A DNA stretch of 64,000 bases. Source: Burkholderiaceae bacterium (lineage in GTDB: Bacteria > Pseudomonadota > Gammaproteobacteria > Burkholderiales > Burkholderiaceae_C). Within the stretch, counting starts at the first letter, position 1. Each line of letters starts with the position of its first letter. Under the pieces are notes generated by a model, which had not been told where the DNA came from, ran no database searches, and saw nothing but the letters and a program-made list of their open reading frames with translations. Position numbers and translations under genes: made by a program. The DNA is taken from assembly GCA_024235995.1 (NCBI GenBank), contig JACKLI010000001.1:1-64000 (forward strand), in the 5' to 3' direction. Below are positions 1 to 7,771 of the stretch, piece after piece.

Positions 1-440
1 GGGTGCTTTACTTTGGCCCAAGCGTGACTGATGCCGCCATCGTCGCATTCATGCTGCGCACCCAGGGCATCCCGGCTTCTTTTGTGTCTGGATCAACTCG
101 GCGCCCTGAGCGACGCAGAACTATCGCCGAATTTCGTGCGGGACAAGTGCGAGTGCTTTGTAACTGCGAAGTGCTGACCATGGGTTTTGATGCCCCGAAG
201 GTAACGCACGTAATCATTGCAAGGCCGACGGTCAGCCACGTCCTTTTCGAGCAAATGGTTGGTCGCGGGCTGCGCGGGTCGAAATTCGGTGGAACTTCAG
301 TTTGTCACGTGCTGTATTACGTTGACGCCATAGACATTGACCACCCCCGCCTGGGATTCCGCGCTTGGCGGGCAATCTGGGGATTGGATAATGAGGGCGT
401 AGCACAATTGCCTCCCTCGTCCAAAATCGAGGAGCGATAG
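1..440 (+). CDS. Superfamily II DNA/RNA helicase, C-terminal part (5' cut by window)
   Basis: Only the C-terminal RecA-like half of a helicase is present; the reading frame runs in from upstream. Visible motifs are a motif IV-like segment (LYFGPSV, then an SGST region near visible residue 30), motif V (LTMGFDAP, about residues 58-65) and motif VI (QMVGRGLRG, about residues 84-92), where the two arginines are the expected arginine fingers. This is the DEAD/DEAH layout seen in restriction- or defence-associated helicases and in RecQ/UvrB-like proteins; the subfamily cannot be told from this part. Base composition is clearly less GC-rich than the rest of the window, which suggests transfer. About 34 bases separate its TAG stop from the end of the convergent antitoxin gene. 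Confidence 0.8.
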   Translation, partial: VLYFGPSVTDAAIVAFMLRTQGIPASFVSGSTRRPERRRTIAEFRAGQVRVLCNCEVLTMGFDAPKVTHVIIARPTVSHVLFEQMVGRGLRGSKFGGTSVCHVLYYVDAIDIDHPRLGFRAWRAIWGLDNEGVAQLPPSSKIEER

Positions 441-474
441 GATCAGATAGAAATAAATCCATCCCCGCCAGCGG

Positions 475-804
475 TCAAATCATCTGAATGACAAGCTTCT
501 TGCCGCAGGCGCCGGCATAGCGCCGCAGGGTTTCGAGCGAGGGCGAATGCTTGCGGCTGCCCAGGCTCGACTCGATGCGGGCCAGCACGGGTTGGGACAC
601 GCCCATGCGGGCGGCCACGTCGGCCTGGGTCAGGCCCGCGTCTTTGCGCGCGGCCAGCAGTGCCGCCAGGGCGGCGAATTCGTCTTCCAGCGCATCGTAG
701 GCGGCCCGGAAAGCCGGATCGGTCTTGCGCTTTTCCGCAGCGTGGGCCTTCGGGTCGAAGGCGACCGGCTGGTAGCGGTCTTCGGTTTGGATTGGCCTAG
801 CCAT
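475..804 (-). CDS. higA: HigA-type antitoxin, XRE-family HTH protein
   Basis: A 109-residue protein with a helix-turn-helix of the XRE/Cro family in its C-terminal half (LTQADVAARMGVSQPVLARI, about residues 58-77). The charged N-terminal half (residues 1-50) would be the toxin-binding arm. HigA antitoxins neutralise the HigB mRNA interferase and repress their own operon. The gene overlaps the toxin gene by 8 bases and lies downstream of it, so the order is toxin first, as in HigBA. The TGA stop is at 475-477. The pairing and fold make the assignment firm; the exact subfamily is less certain. Confidence 0.85.
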   Translation of the reverse strand: MARPIQTEDRYQPVAFDPKAHAAEKRKTDPAFRAAYDALEDEFAALAALLAARKDAGLTQADVAARMGVSQPVLARIESSLGSRKHSPSLETLRRYAGACGKKLVIQMI

Positions 805-1123
805 TGAGCACCTCTTTCAAACGCCTGCGGGCGAGTTTCAGTTCCTTGTGCGGGGTCTGCTGCGCCTTCTTGATGAAGCCATGCAGGATCACGACGCGCT
901 GCCCGACCAGGGAGCAAAAGAACGCCCGCCCGATACCTTCCGCCCCCTTGGCGCGGATCTCGAACAGGCCGTCGCCGAAGGGGCGTGTATACGGCAAGCC
1001 GAGGTTCGGCCCGGACACCACCATCTGCTCCACGATGCGCACATAACTGGCGCTGATGCCGGATGGCCATGCCTCGATGCTCGCCTGCACGGCGGCGTTG
1101 TAGTAGACGATGGCGTAGGGCAC
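797..1123 (-). CDS. higB: HigB/RelE-superfamily toxin (phage Gp49-like)
   Basis: A 108-residue protein of the Gp49-like HigB family, part of the RelE mRNA-interferase fold. Family features seen are an N-terminal YYNAAVQASIEAWP stretch, the central LFEIRAKG strand with basic residues, FFCSLVGQRVVILHGF, and a lysine/arginine-rich C-terminus (KELKLARRRLKEV). Such toxins cut mRNA on the ribosome. The only plausible start is a GTG at 1121-1123, exactly six bases downstream of a perfect TATAAT box (1130-1135, minus strand), so the transcript may be leaderless. The antitoxin gene overlaps its 3' end, which gives translational coupling. Confidence 0.85.
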   Translation of the reverse strand: MPYAIVYYNAAVQASIEAWPSGISASYVRIVEQMVVSGPNLGLPYTRPFGDGLFEIRAKGAEGIGRAFFCSLVGQRVVILHGFIKKAQQTPHKELKLARRRLKEVLNG

Positions 1124-1129
1124 CGATAA

Positions 1130-1148
1130 ATTATAGCGTATATGCTAT
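1130..1148 (-). promoter_or_regulatory. higBA promoter -10 box and overlapping operator palindrome
   Basis: On the minus strand a TATAAT hexamer lies at 1135-1130. It overlaps an inverted repeat with arms ATAGC (1133-1137) and GCTAT (1144-1148) around a 6-base centre GTATAT. A palindrome over the -10 box is where HigA-type antitoxins usually bind to repress their own operon. The -35 region is weak. The operator role is inferred. Confidence 0.55.
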
Positions 1149-1165
1149 TTTTTTGATGGGGTGAT

Positions 1166-1200
1166 GCCTGCGTTCCAGTGCCGACCAACCCAACGCAGGC
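1166..1200. other. Inverted repeat near the 3' end of the dehydratase gene
   Basis: Arms GCCTGCGTT (1166-1174) and AACGCAGGC (1192-1200) pair perfectly over nine bases with a 17-base loop. It sits just past the stop codon of the leftward dehydratase gene. There is no T-run on either side, so it is not a clear intrinsic terminator. It may stabilise the mRNA 3' end or pause polymerase before the higBA promoter. Confidence 0.35.
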
Positions 1201-1202
1201 GG

Positions 1203-2177
1203 CTATCCATCCGATAGAACCCGGGCCAACACCTGCGCATCGACATTGGCCCCCGTCAGCGCCACGCCCACGCTCTGGCCTCGCAGGGCCGCGCGCTCCT
1301 GCAAGGCCGCGGCCAGCGCCGCCGCGCCCGCGCCTTCGGCCGCGTTGTGGGTGTCGGTGTACAGCGCCCGCATGGCCTGGGCCACTTCGTCATCGCTCAC
1401 CTGCACCACGTGGTCCAGCCCTTGCGCCAGCACCGCCAGCGCCTGCGCATCGGCGCGGCGTACGGCCATGCCGTCGGCCAGGCGCGTGGTGGCGGGCGCC
1501 TCGACCACCTGCCCGGCGGCGATCGAGTCGGCGTAGGTGGTGGCGTGGCGGCTGACCACGCCGACGATGCGCACCGAGTGACCCAGCGCGGCCTTGGCGG
1601 CGATGGCGCCGCAGGCGCCCGAACCCAGGCCGATGGGCACGTAGGCCACCTGAACCTGCGGCACGGCGCGCAGGAATTCCCACCAATACGTGGCCACGCC
1701 GCTGACCAGGTCCCGGTGAAAGCTGGGCACGCGCAGCGCACCGCGCTCGGCGGCCAGGCGGGCGGCGTGGTCGCTGCTTTCGGTGAAGTCGTCGCCGTGC
1801 TCGATCAGATCGACACCCAGCGCCCGCATGGCGGCGTTCTTCTCGATGGAGTTGCCGCGCGGCACGACGATGGTGCAGCGCACGCCATGCGCGCGCGCCG
1901 CCCAGCCGACGCTCTGGCCGTGGTTGCCGCGCGTGGCGCTGATGACCTCGCGCGGCAGCGCGCCGCGCCGGGCCAGCGCATCGAAGAACGTCAGGCCGCC
2001 GCGGATCTTGAAGGCGCCCACGGGGGTGTGGTTCTCGTGCTTGACCCAGCAGTCGGCCCCCAGGCGCTCGGACAGCAGCGCCCAGCGGTACTGCGGCGTG
2101 GGGGCAAAGCTGCGGTAGACCACGGCGGCGGCGGCCTCGATCTCGGGCAGCGTGGGCAGAGCGAATTCGGCAGGCAT
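1203..2177 (-). CDS. PLP-dependent threonine/serine dehydratase family protein
   Basis: A 324-residue fold-type II PLP enzyme. Lys57 in GAFKIRGG is the expected Schiff-base lysine, followed by the SATRGNHGQSVG asparagine loop and a glycine-rich phosphate-binding loop (GLGSGACG). Family members deaminate threonine or serine to a 2-oxo acid and ammonia; some are racemases or act on hydroxyaspartate, so the substrate is open. No C-terminal ACT regulatory domain is present, which resembles catabolic or short dehydratases rather than biosynthetic IlvA (about 500 residues). It lies downstream of the VOC gene on the same strand, 62 bases away, with a short repeat filling the gap. Confidence 0.85.
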   Translation of the reverse strand: MPAEFALPTLPEIEAAAAVVYRSFAPTPQYRWALLSERLGADCWVKHENHTPVGAFKIRGGLTFFDALARRGALPREVISATRGNHGQSVGWAARAHGVRCTIVVPRGNSIEKNAAMRALGVDLIEHGDDFTESSDHAARLAAERGALRVPSFHRDLVSGVATYWWEFLRAVPQVQVAYVPIGLGSGACGAIAAKAALGHSVRIVGVVSRHATTYADSIAAGQVVEAPATTRLADGMAVRRADAQALAVLAQGLDHVVQVSDDEVAQAMRALYTDTHNAAEGAGAAALAAALQERAALRGQSVGVALTGANVDAQVLARVLSDG

Positions 2178-2190
2178 CGGTGACTCTTGA

Positions 2191-2246
2191 TTTGATAGCT
2201 GTTGGCGATTTGTTGATGAGGGCCAGGGGCTGATTTGATTTAAAAA
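2191..2246 (+). repeat. Interspersed ~55-bp repeat, copy 1
   Basis: It reads TTTGATAGCTGTTGGCG, then a variable middle, then GGGCCAGGGGC and TGATTTGATTTAAA. It matches the other eight copies in the window at both ends and at the central GGCCAG. It fills the space between the VOC gene and the dehydratase gene. The last codon and TAA stop of the VOC gene (2240-2245) lie inside it, on the opposite strand to the repeat sense. Confidence 0.75.
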
Positions 2247-2938
2247 CCGGCATCCAGCGCCACCACCCCGCGCGGCGTGGCCAGCCGCGCCTGGATGGCG
2301 GGCGCCGCGGCCGCATCGACAGGGATGCCTGGCGCACCGATGGCCGCCAGCGCGCCCTGCAGGGCCGCGGCCTGCGGGTGCCGCAGCGCCAGCGACTGCA
2401 GCGCGACGCCCGAGGCGGGCAGGCTGTCGGCGGGGTGCACCGCGCCCCACTCGATCAGCGTGGGCGCGCAGCCGTCCAGCGGCCGCCGGCCGTCGGCGCG
2501 CACCGCGATCTGCCATTGCAACAGGCCGCGCGGCGTCATGCGGCTGGCGGCCAGCCGCTCGCCGGCGTCCAGGCCCAGCCCGGCCCAGGCGGCCGTGGCC
2601 GCGGCCAGGTCGGGCACGCGCGCCACCCAGTGGATCAGGCGCGGGCCGTGCGCGCGCACCGCTGCCTGCAAGGCCGCGTCGTCCATGTCGAACCAGCGCC
2701 GGCGCACGGGCCTGGGCGCGACGGCCGGGTCGATGGCGATGATCTCCAGGTAGGCCTGCGGCCAGGCCGGCGAGCCGATGGCCAGCAGGCGGTTGTGGGT
2801 GCCGAACAGCGCATGCGCGCCGCCCGGCGCGGGCGTGAGGCCCAGCGTGGCCTCGCACCAGGCCACGCCCTGCGCCAGGCTGTCGGCCATGACGACCAGG
2901 TGGTCGAGCGCGGTGGCGGGGGATGTGGCTGCTTGCAT
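2240..2938 (-). CDS. VOC-family (glyoxalase-like) protein
   Basis: A 232-residue protein that begins with the typical glyoxalase-like strand LDHLVVMADSLAQGVAWCEA (about residues 11-30) and carries a THNRLLAIG segment and a YLEIIAIDP strand, as in the two-repeat glyoxalase_3-like group. VOC proteins use paired beta-alpha-beta-beta-beta units to hold a metal; reactions include isomerisation, dioxygenation and thiol transfer. The substrate cannot be told here. The ATG at 2936-2938 follows a purine-rich GAGGAT about nine bases upstream. It probably forms an operon with the dehydratase gene downstream. Confidence 0.75.
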   Translation of the reverse strand: MQAATSPATALDHLVVMADSLAQGVAWCEATLGLTPAPGGAHALFGTHNRLLAIGSPAWPQAYLEIIAIDPAVAPRPVRRRWFDMDDAALQAAVRAHGPRLIHWVARVPDLAAATAAWAGLGLDAGERLAASRMTPRGLLQWQIAVRADGRRPLDGCAPTLIEWGAVHPADSLPASGVALQSLALRHPQAAALQGALAAIGAPGIPVDAAAAPAIQARLATPRGVVALDAGF

Positions 2939-3043
2939 GCCCCCGATCCTCGCAGATCGCACCGGCCTGCTTCGGGTGCGCATTAGCAAATCGCCAAAAA
3001 ATCGTTTGCGGATGGGGCCGCGCGCAGAACAATCGCCGCCACC

Positions 3044-3832
3044 ATGCAGGACCTGGTTTTTGTTTTCGCGGGCTTTTTCGTCGGCTTCGTCGTCGCGCTG
3101 ACGGGCGTGGGCGGCGGCTCGCTGATGACGCCGCTGCTCATCTTCGGCTTCGGCATCGCGCCCAACCTGGCCGTGGGCACCGACCTGCTGTTCGCCGCCG
3201 GCACCAAGCTGGGCGGCACGCTGCAGCTGGCGCGCCGGCGGCTGGTGCCCTGGCGTGTGGTGGGCCAGCTCAGCCTGGGCAGCCTGCCGGCGGCGCTGCT
3301 GACCCTGGCCATGCTGCACCACCTGGGCCCGGCCGAGCCGGCGGTGCAGCGCGCCATCACCCTCACGCTGGGCCTGGCCCTGCTGCTGACGGCCGCCGCC
3401 ACCCTGTACAAGGCCGCGCGGGGCCAGTCGCCGCGCCGGCTGGCCGCGCCCACCGATGCCGACCCGACCCGGGCCCGGCACTGGAGCCTGCCCGTGGCGC
3501 TGGGCGTGGTCATCGGCACCCTGGTCACGCTGACCTCGGTGGGCGCCGGCGCGGTGGGCGTGGCGGTGCTGCTGCTGTTGTACCCGGCGCTGCCGCTGCC
3601 GCGCATCGTGGCGGCCGACATCGCCTACGCCGTGCCGCTGACGCTGGTGGCCGGCCTGGGCCACGCGGCCATCGGCTCGATCGACTGGCCGCTGCTGGGC
3701 CTGCTGCTGTGCGGCTCGCTGCCCGGCATCTGGATCGGCGCGCGCCTGGCCCAGCACGCGCCGCAGCGCCTGGTGCGCACCCTGCTCTCCCTGCTGCTGG
3801 CCTATGCGGGCAGCAAATTAGTCATGGCCTGA
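3044..3832 (+). CDS. Sulfite exporter TauE/SafE-family membrane protein
   Basis: A 262-residue integral membrane protein with about seven to eight hydrophobic spans and the family repeat (ALTGVGGGSLMTPLL near residues 18-32; TLVTLTSVGAGAVGV near 158-172). TauE/SafE proteins move sulfite, sulfonates or other organosulfur anions. It ends ten bases before cysI on the same strand, so it is most likely the first gene of the sulfur operon, acting in sulfate/sulfite uptake or in relieving sulfite excess. Direction of transport is not visible in the sequence. Confidence 0.85.
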   Translation: MQDLVFVFAGFFVGFVVALTGVGGGSLMTPLLIFGFGIAPNLAVGTDLLFAAGTKLGGTLQLARRRLVPWRVVGQLSLGSLPAALLTLAMLHHLGPAEPAVQRAITLTLGLALLLTAAATLYKAARGQSPRRLAAPTDADPTRARHWSLPVALGVVIGTLVTLTSVGAGAVGVAVLLLLYPALPLPRIVAADIAYAVPLTLVAGLGHAAIGSIDWPLLGLLLCGSLPGIWIGARLAQHAPQRLVRTLLSLLLAYAGSKLVMA

Positions 3833-3841
3833 AGTTTTCCC

Positions 3842-5626
3842 ATGTATCAGTACACCGCTTTCGACCAGGAGTTCGTGCGCCGGCGCGCCGAGCAGTTTCG
3901 CGACCAGATCGAGCGCTGGCAGCGCGGCGAGCTGAGCGACGAGCAGCTGCTGCCGCTGCGCCTGCAAAACGGCTGGTACATCCAGCGCTACGCGCCCATG
4001 GCGCGCATTGCCGTGCCCTACGGCGAGATCAGCAGCGTGCAGTTGCGCATGCTGGCGCGCATCGCGCGCGAATACGACCGGCCCGACCCCGCGCTGCTGG
4101 CGCACGCCCAGGCCACGCAGGACGCGCTGCAGGCCGCGCAGCCGGGCCTGGCGCTCAAGGCGCCGCCGCTGCGCTACGGCTACGGCCACTTCACCACGCG
4201 CACCAACTGCCAGTTCAACTGGATTCCCTTGGTCAAGGCGCCCGAGGTGATGGCGCTGCTGGCCAGCGTGCACATGCACGGCATCCAGACCAGCGGCAAC
4301 GACATCCGCAACATCACCTGCGACGCCTGGGAGGGCATTGCCGCGGACGGCATCGTCGACTGCCGCCCGTTTGCCGAGATCACGCGCCAGTGGAGCTCGC
4401 TGCACCCCGAGTTCTCGTTTCTGCCGCGCAAGTTCAAGATCGCCTTCAACGGCGCCGAGGAAGACCGCGCCGCCACCGGCTGGTACGACATCGGCCTGCA
4501 GGCGCGCAAGAACGCGGCGGGCGAAGTGGGCTTTACGGTGCTGGTGGGCGGCGGCATGGGGCGCACGCCGGTCATCGGCTCGGTGGTGCGCGACTTTCTG
4601 CTCTGGCCGCAGCTGCTGAACTACATCGAGGCCATCGTGCGCGTGTACAACAGCTATGGCCGGCGCGACAACAAGTGGAAGGCGCGCATCAAGATCCTGG
4701 TCAAGAGCGAGGGCCAGGGCTTCATCGACGCGGTCGAGAAAGAATTCAAGGCCATCACCGAGCTGGACGGCGCGCCGCACACCATCACCCAAGCGGAGTT
4801 CGAGCGCGTGGCCAGCCACTTCGTGGTGCCGCCGCTGGTGCCCGCCAACCAGCCCAGCGCGGTCGATCCGCAGGGCCAGCTGTATCAGCGCTGGCTCAAG
4901 CAAAACGTGCGCGGCCACCGGCTGGCCGGCATGAAGACCGTGACCCTGTCGTTCAAGCGCGTGGGCTTTGCGCCGGGCGATGCCGACGCCGACACGCTGG
5001 ACGCGCTGGCGCAACTGGCCGAGCAATTCAGCGCCGGCGAGGCGCGCCTGACGCACGAGCAGAACCTGCTGCTGCCCTGGGTGTTCGAGAGCGACCTGCC
5101 CGCGCTGTACGAGGCCGCGCGCCAGCTGGGCCTGGCGCAGCCCAACATCGGCCTGCTGACCGACATGATCTCCTGCCCCGGCGGCGACTTCTGCTCGCTG
5201 GCCAACGCCCGCTCGCTGCACATCGCGGCGGCGCTGACCGAGCGCTACCAGGACCTGGACGAACTGTTCGACCTGGGTCCCATCGACATCCACATGAGCG
5301 GCTGCATCAACAGCTGCGGCCACCACCACAGCGGCCACATCGGCATCCTGGGCGTCGACAAGGACGGCAAGGAGTGGTACCAGATCACGCTGGGCGGGGC
5401 CGACGGCACCAAGCTGTCCGGCCCGGCCATCGGCGGCAAGGTGGTCGGCCCCTCGTTCTCGGCGGCCGAGGTACCCGACGTGATCGAGGCCCTGCTCGAC
5501 ACCTTCCGCACGCTGCGCCAGCCCGGCGAGCTGTTCATCGACGCGCTGCGCCGCGTGGGCCACGAGCCCTTCAAGCTGGCCGCCAACGGCGCGCGCCACC
5601 CCAAACCCGAAGCCCTGCTGGTCTGA
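3842..5626 (+). CDS. cysI: Assimilatory sulfite (nitrite/sulfite) reductase hemoprotein
   Basis: A 594-residue siroheme/4Fe-4S enzyme reducing sulfite to sulfide with six electrons. Two ferredoxin-like half-domains and the siroheme domains are present. The cluster ligands are Cys445 and Cys451 (CPGGDFC) and Cys488 and Cys492 (CINSCGHH), the last being the expected bridge to siroheme. No cysJ flavoprotein gene lies nearby; fdxA and a ferredoxin-NADP reductase gene downstream could supply electrons (inference). The product would meet siroheme made with the help of the methyltransferase at the operon's end. A specificity for nitrite cannot be excluded, but the cysH-cysD-cysN context favours sulfite. 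Confidence 0.93.
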   Translation: MYQYTAFDQEFVRRRAEQFRDQIERWQRGELSDEQLLPLRLQNGWYIQRYAPMARIAVPYGEISSVQLRMLARIAREYDRPDPALLAHAQATQDALQAAQPGLALKAPPLRYGYGHFTTRTNCQFNWIPLVKAPEVMALLASVHMHGIQTSGNDIRNITCDAWEGIAADGIVDCRPFAEITRQWSSLHPEFSFLPRKFKIAFNGAEEDRAATGWYDIGLQARKNAAGEVGFTVLVGGGMGRTPVIGSVVRDFLLWPQLLNYIEAIVRVYNSYGRRDNKWKARIKILVKSEGQGFIDAVEKEFKAITELDGAPHTITQAEFERVASHFVVPPLVPANQPSAVDPQGQLYQRWLKQNVRGHRLAGMKTVTLSFKRVGFAPGDADADTLDALAQLAEQFSAGEARLTHEQNLLLPWVFESDLPALYEAARQLGLAQPNIGLLTDMISCPGGDFCSLANARSLHIAAALTERYQDLDELFDLGPIDIHMSGCINSCGHHHSGHIGILGVDKDGKEWYQITLGGADGTKLSGPAIGGKVVGPSFSAAEVPDVIEALLDTFRTLRQPGELFIDALRRVGHEPFKLAANGARHPKPEALLV

Positions 5627-5637
5627 GAGGAACTTCC

Positions 5638-6045
5638 ATGAAAATTTTTGCTGCCCATACGGCCCCGGCCGACCTGGCCACCGACAAGATCCGCGCCATC
5701 GCCAACGACGCCGAGCTGGCCGAGCTGGTGGCCAGCGGCGCGCTCGACGGCATCGAGCGGGTCGAATTGGATTTCCCCAAGTTCACCGACGGCCGTGCCT
5801 ACACCCAGGCCGTGCTGCTGCGCCGGCGCTACCACTTTCGCGGCGACATCCGCGCCACCGGCGACGTGCTGATCGACCAGCTGGTGCACATGCACCGCAG
5901 CGGTTTCAGCAGCGCCGTGCTGGCCGAGGGCGTGGCCGTGGATGCCGCGCAGCGCCAGTTCGACCGCTACGCGGGCTTTTATCAGGGCGACGTGCTGGAG
6001 CCGCGCCCGCTGTTCGCGCGCCCCGCCGAGCTGGAGGCCGCATGA
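5638..6045 (+). CDS. DUF934 protein, CysI partner of unknown role
   Basis: A 135-residue member of the DUF934 family, recognised by VELDFPKFTDGRAYTQAVLLRRR (its first 20 residues at about 42-61) and the conserved FRGDIRATGDVLIDQLVHM (about 67-85). The family is found almost only next to cysI in proteobacteria and is annotated as an oxidoreductase-like or accessory protein; no reaction is proven. The ATG at 5638 follows AGAGGAA. Its TGA overlaps the cysH start by four bases (ATGA), showing tight translational coupling. Confidence 0.85.
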   Translation: MKIFAAHTAPADLATDKIRAIANDAELAELVASGALDGIERVELDFPKFTDGRAYTQAVLLRRRYHFRGDIRATGDVLIDQLVHMHRSGFSSAVLAEGVAVDAAQRQFDRYAGFYQGDVLEPRPLFARPAELEAA

Positions 6046-6788
6046 ACGCCAGCGTCAACGTCAGCGCACTGCGCCGCGCGCCCAGCTCCGCCGTCGAGCT
6101 GTACGCCCGGCCCTCGCCCGACTACGCCGCCAAGCTGGCCCAGGCGCGGCTGGTGCTGCGCGAGGCCGAGCAACTGGGCGCGGTGACGCAGGCCAGCAGC
6201 CTGGGGGTGGAGGACATGGTCATCACCCACCTCATCAACGCGCTGCAGCTGGCCATCCCCGTCTTCGTGCTCGACACCGGCCGGCTGCACACCGAAACGC
6301 TGGCCTTGCTGGAGCGCCTGCAGGCGCATTCGCGCACCCCCGTGCACGTCTACCGCCCGCAGCCCGAGGCCGTGCTGGGCTACATCCGCGAGCACGGGCA
6401 GGACGCGCTCTACCAGAGCATCGCGCTGCGCAAGCAGTGCTGCGCCATCCGCAAGCTGGAGCCGCTGGCGCGCGCGCTGGAGGGCAAGGCCGGCTGGATC
6501 AGCGGCCTGCGCCGCGAGCAGTCGGGCGCGCGCGCGCAGGTGCCCACCGTGGACCGCAGCGAGGCGCGGGTCAAGTTCAACCCCCTGGCCGACTGGACGC
6601 AGGGCGACGTGTGGCACTACGTGGTCGAGCACCGGGTGGACACCAACCCGCTGCACGACCAGTTCTACCCCAGCATCGGCTGCGCGCCCTGCACCCGCGC
6701 CATCACCGTGGGCGAGGACATCCGCGCCGGGCGCTGGTGGTGGGAGGACGAGAGTGCCAAGGAGTGCGGGCTGCACGTCAAGAAATAG
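6042..6788 (+). CDS. cysH: Adenylyl-sulfate (APS) reductase, CysH family
   Basis: A 248-residue PAPS/APS reductase fold protein. It carries both cysteine pairs that mark the 4Fe-4S APS-reducing class: Cys133-Cys134 (KQCCAIRK) and Cys214/Cys217 (IGCAPC). It is therefore predicted to reduce APS directly to sulfite and AMP with thioredoxin, which fits the absence of a cysC kinase in the operon. The usual C-terminal ECG(L/I)H motif with the catalytic cysteine is present (KECGLH, just before the end). Fifty bases separate it from cysD, and this gap holds a short hairpin (GGGAG 6792-6796 / CTCCC 6805-6809). Confidence 0.93.
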   Translation: MNASVNVSALRRAPSSAVELYARPSPDYAAKLAQARLVLREAEQLGAVTQASSLGVEDMVITHLINALQLAIPVFVLDTGRLHTETLALLERLQAHSRTPVHVYRPQPEAVLGYIREHGQDALYQSIALRKQCCAIRKLEPLARALEGKAGWISGLRREQSGARAQVPTVDRSEARVKFNPLADWTQGDVWHYVVEHRVDTNPLHDQFYPSIGCAPCTRAITVGEDIRAGRWWWEDESAKECGLHVKK

Positions 6789-6838
6789 GCCGGGAGTGCC
6801 GACGCTCCCATCACCCATTTGAGAACGGAAAAGAACCC

Positions 6839-7771
6839 ATGAACGCCCGCGTAGAACCCCACGTGCTGACGCAACTGAGCAACCGCCACCTCGACGCGCT
6901 GGAGGAAGAAACCATCTTCGTCCTGCGCGAGGTGGCCGCCGCCTTCGAGCGCCCGGCGCTGCTGTTTTCGGGTGGCAAGGACTCGCTGGTCATGCTGCGC
7001 TGCGCCGAGAAGGCCTTTGGCGCCGGCCGCATCCCCTACCCGCTGCTCATGATCGACACCGGCCACAACTTTCCCGAGGTGACCGCCTTCCGCGACCAGC
7101 GCGCCCGCGAGCTGGGCGCCGAGCTGATCGTGCGCAGCGTGGAGGACTCGATGGCGCGCGGCACCGTGCGCCTGGCGCGCCCCGACGAGCCGCGCAACCC
7201 GCACCAGGCCGTCACGCTGCTGGAGGCGATCGAGGAGCTGCGCTTCGACGCGCTGATCGGCGGCGCGCGCCGCGACGAGGAAAAGGCGCGCGCCAAGGAG
7301 CGCATCTTCAGCCACCGCGACGGCTTCGGCCAGTGGGCACCGAAGGCCCAGCGCCCCGAGCTGTGGACGCTGTTCAACACCCGCCTGCATCCGGGCGAGC
7401 ACTTCCGCGTGTTCCCCATCAGCAACTGGACCGAGCTGGACGTGTGGCAGTACATCGCGCGCGAGCACATCGCGCTGCCCTCCATCTACTACAGCCACAA
7501 GCGCGAGGTGGTCGAGCGCCGAGGCCTCTTGGTGCCCGTCACGCCGCTGACGCCGCCCAAGGCGGGCGAGACCGTGCAGACGCGCGACGTGCGCTTTCGC
7601 ACCGTGGGCGACGTGACCTGCACCTGCCCGGTGGAGAGCAGCGCCGCCAGCGCGGCCGAAATCGTGATCGAGACCCTGGCGGCCGACGTGAGCGAGCGCG
7701 GCGCCACGCGCATGGACGACAAGACCAGCGACGCCTCGATGGAAAAGCGCAAGAAGGAAGGGTATTTCTGA
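6839..7771 (+). CDS. cysD: Sulfate adenylyltransferase small subunit
   Basis: A 310-residue ATP-sulfurylase catalytic subunit that makes APS from sulfate and ATP. The PP-loop (LLFSGGKDSLVML, about residues 41-53) and the C-terminal signature (DKTSDASMEKRKKEGYF) are intact, and length is normal. The ATG at 6839 was chosen because the protein then starts just before the family's usual LSNRHLDALEEE segment. It overlaps cysN by one base (TGATG), as expected for a heterodimer made in equal amounts. Confidence 0.95.
   Translation: MNARVEPHVLTQLSNRHLDALEEETIFVLREVAAAFERPALLFSGGKDSLVMLRCAEKAFGAGRIPYPLLMIDTGHNFPEVTAFRDQRARELGAELIVRSVEDSMARGTVRLARPDEPRNPHQAVTLLEAIEELRFDALIGGARRDEEKARAKERIFSHRDGFGQWAPKAQRPELWTLFNTRLHPGEHFRVFPISNWTELDVWQYIAREHIALPSIYYSHKREVVERRGLLVPVTPLTPPKAGETVQTRDVRFRTVGDVTCTCPVESSAASAAEIVIETLAADVSERGATRMDDKTSDASMEKRKKEGYF

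Noticed and set aside
1166..1200. Intrinsic terminator call for the hairpin after the dehydratase gene
   Set aside because: It lacks a T-run on either strand, so it was listed only as an inverted repeat.
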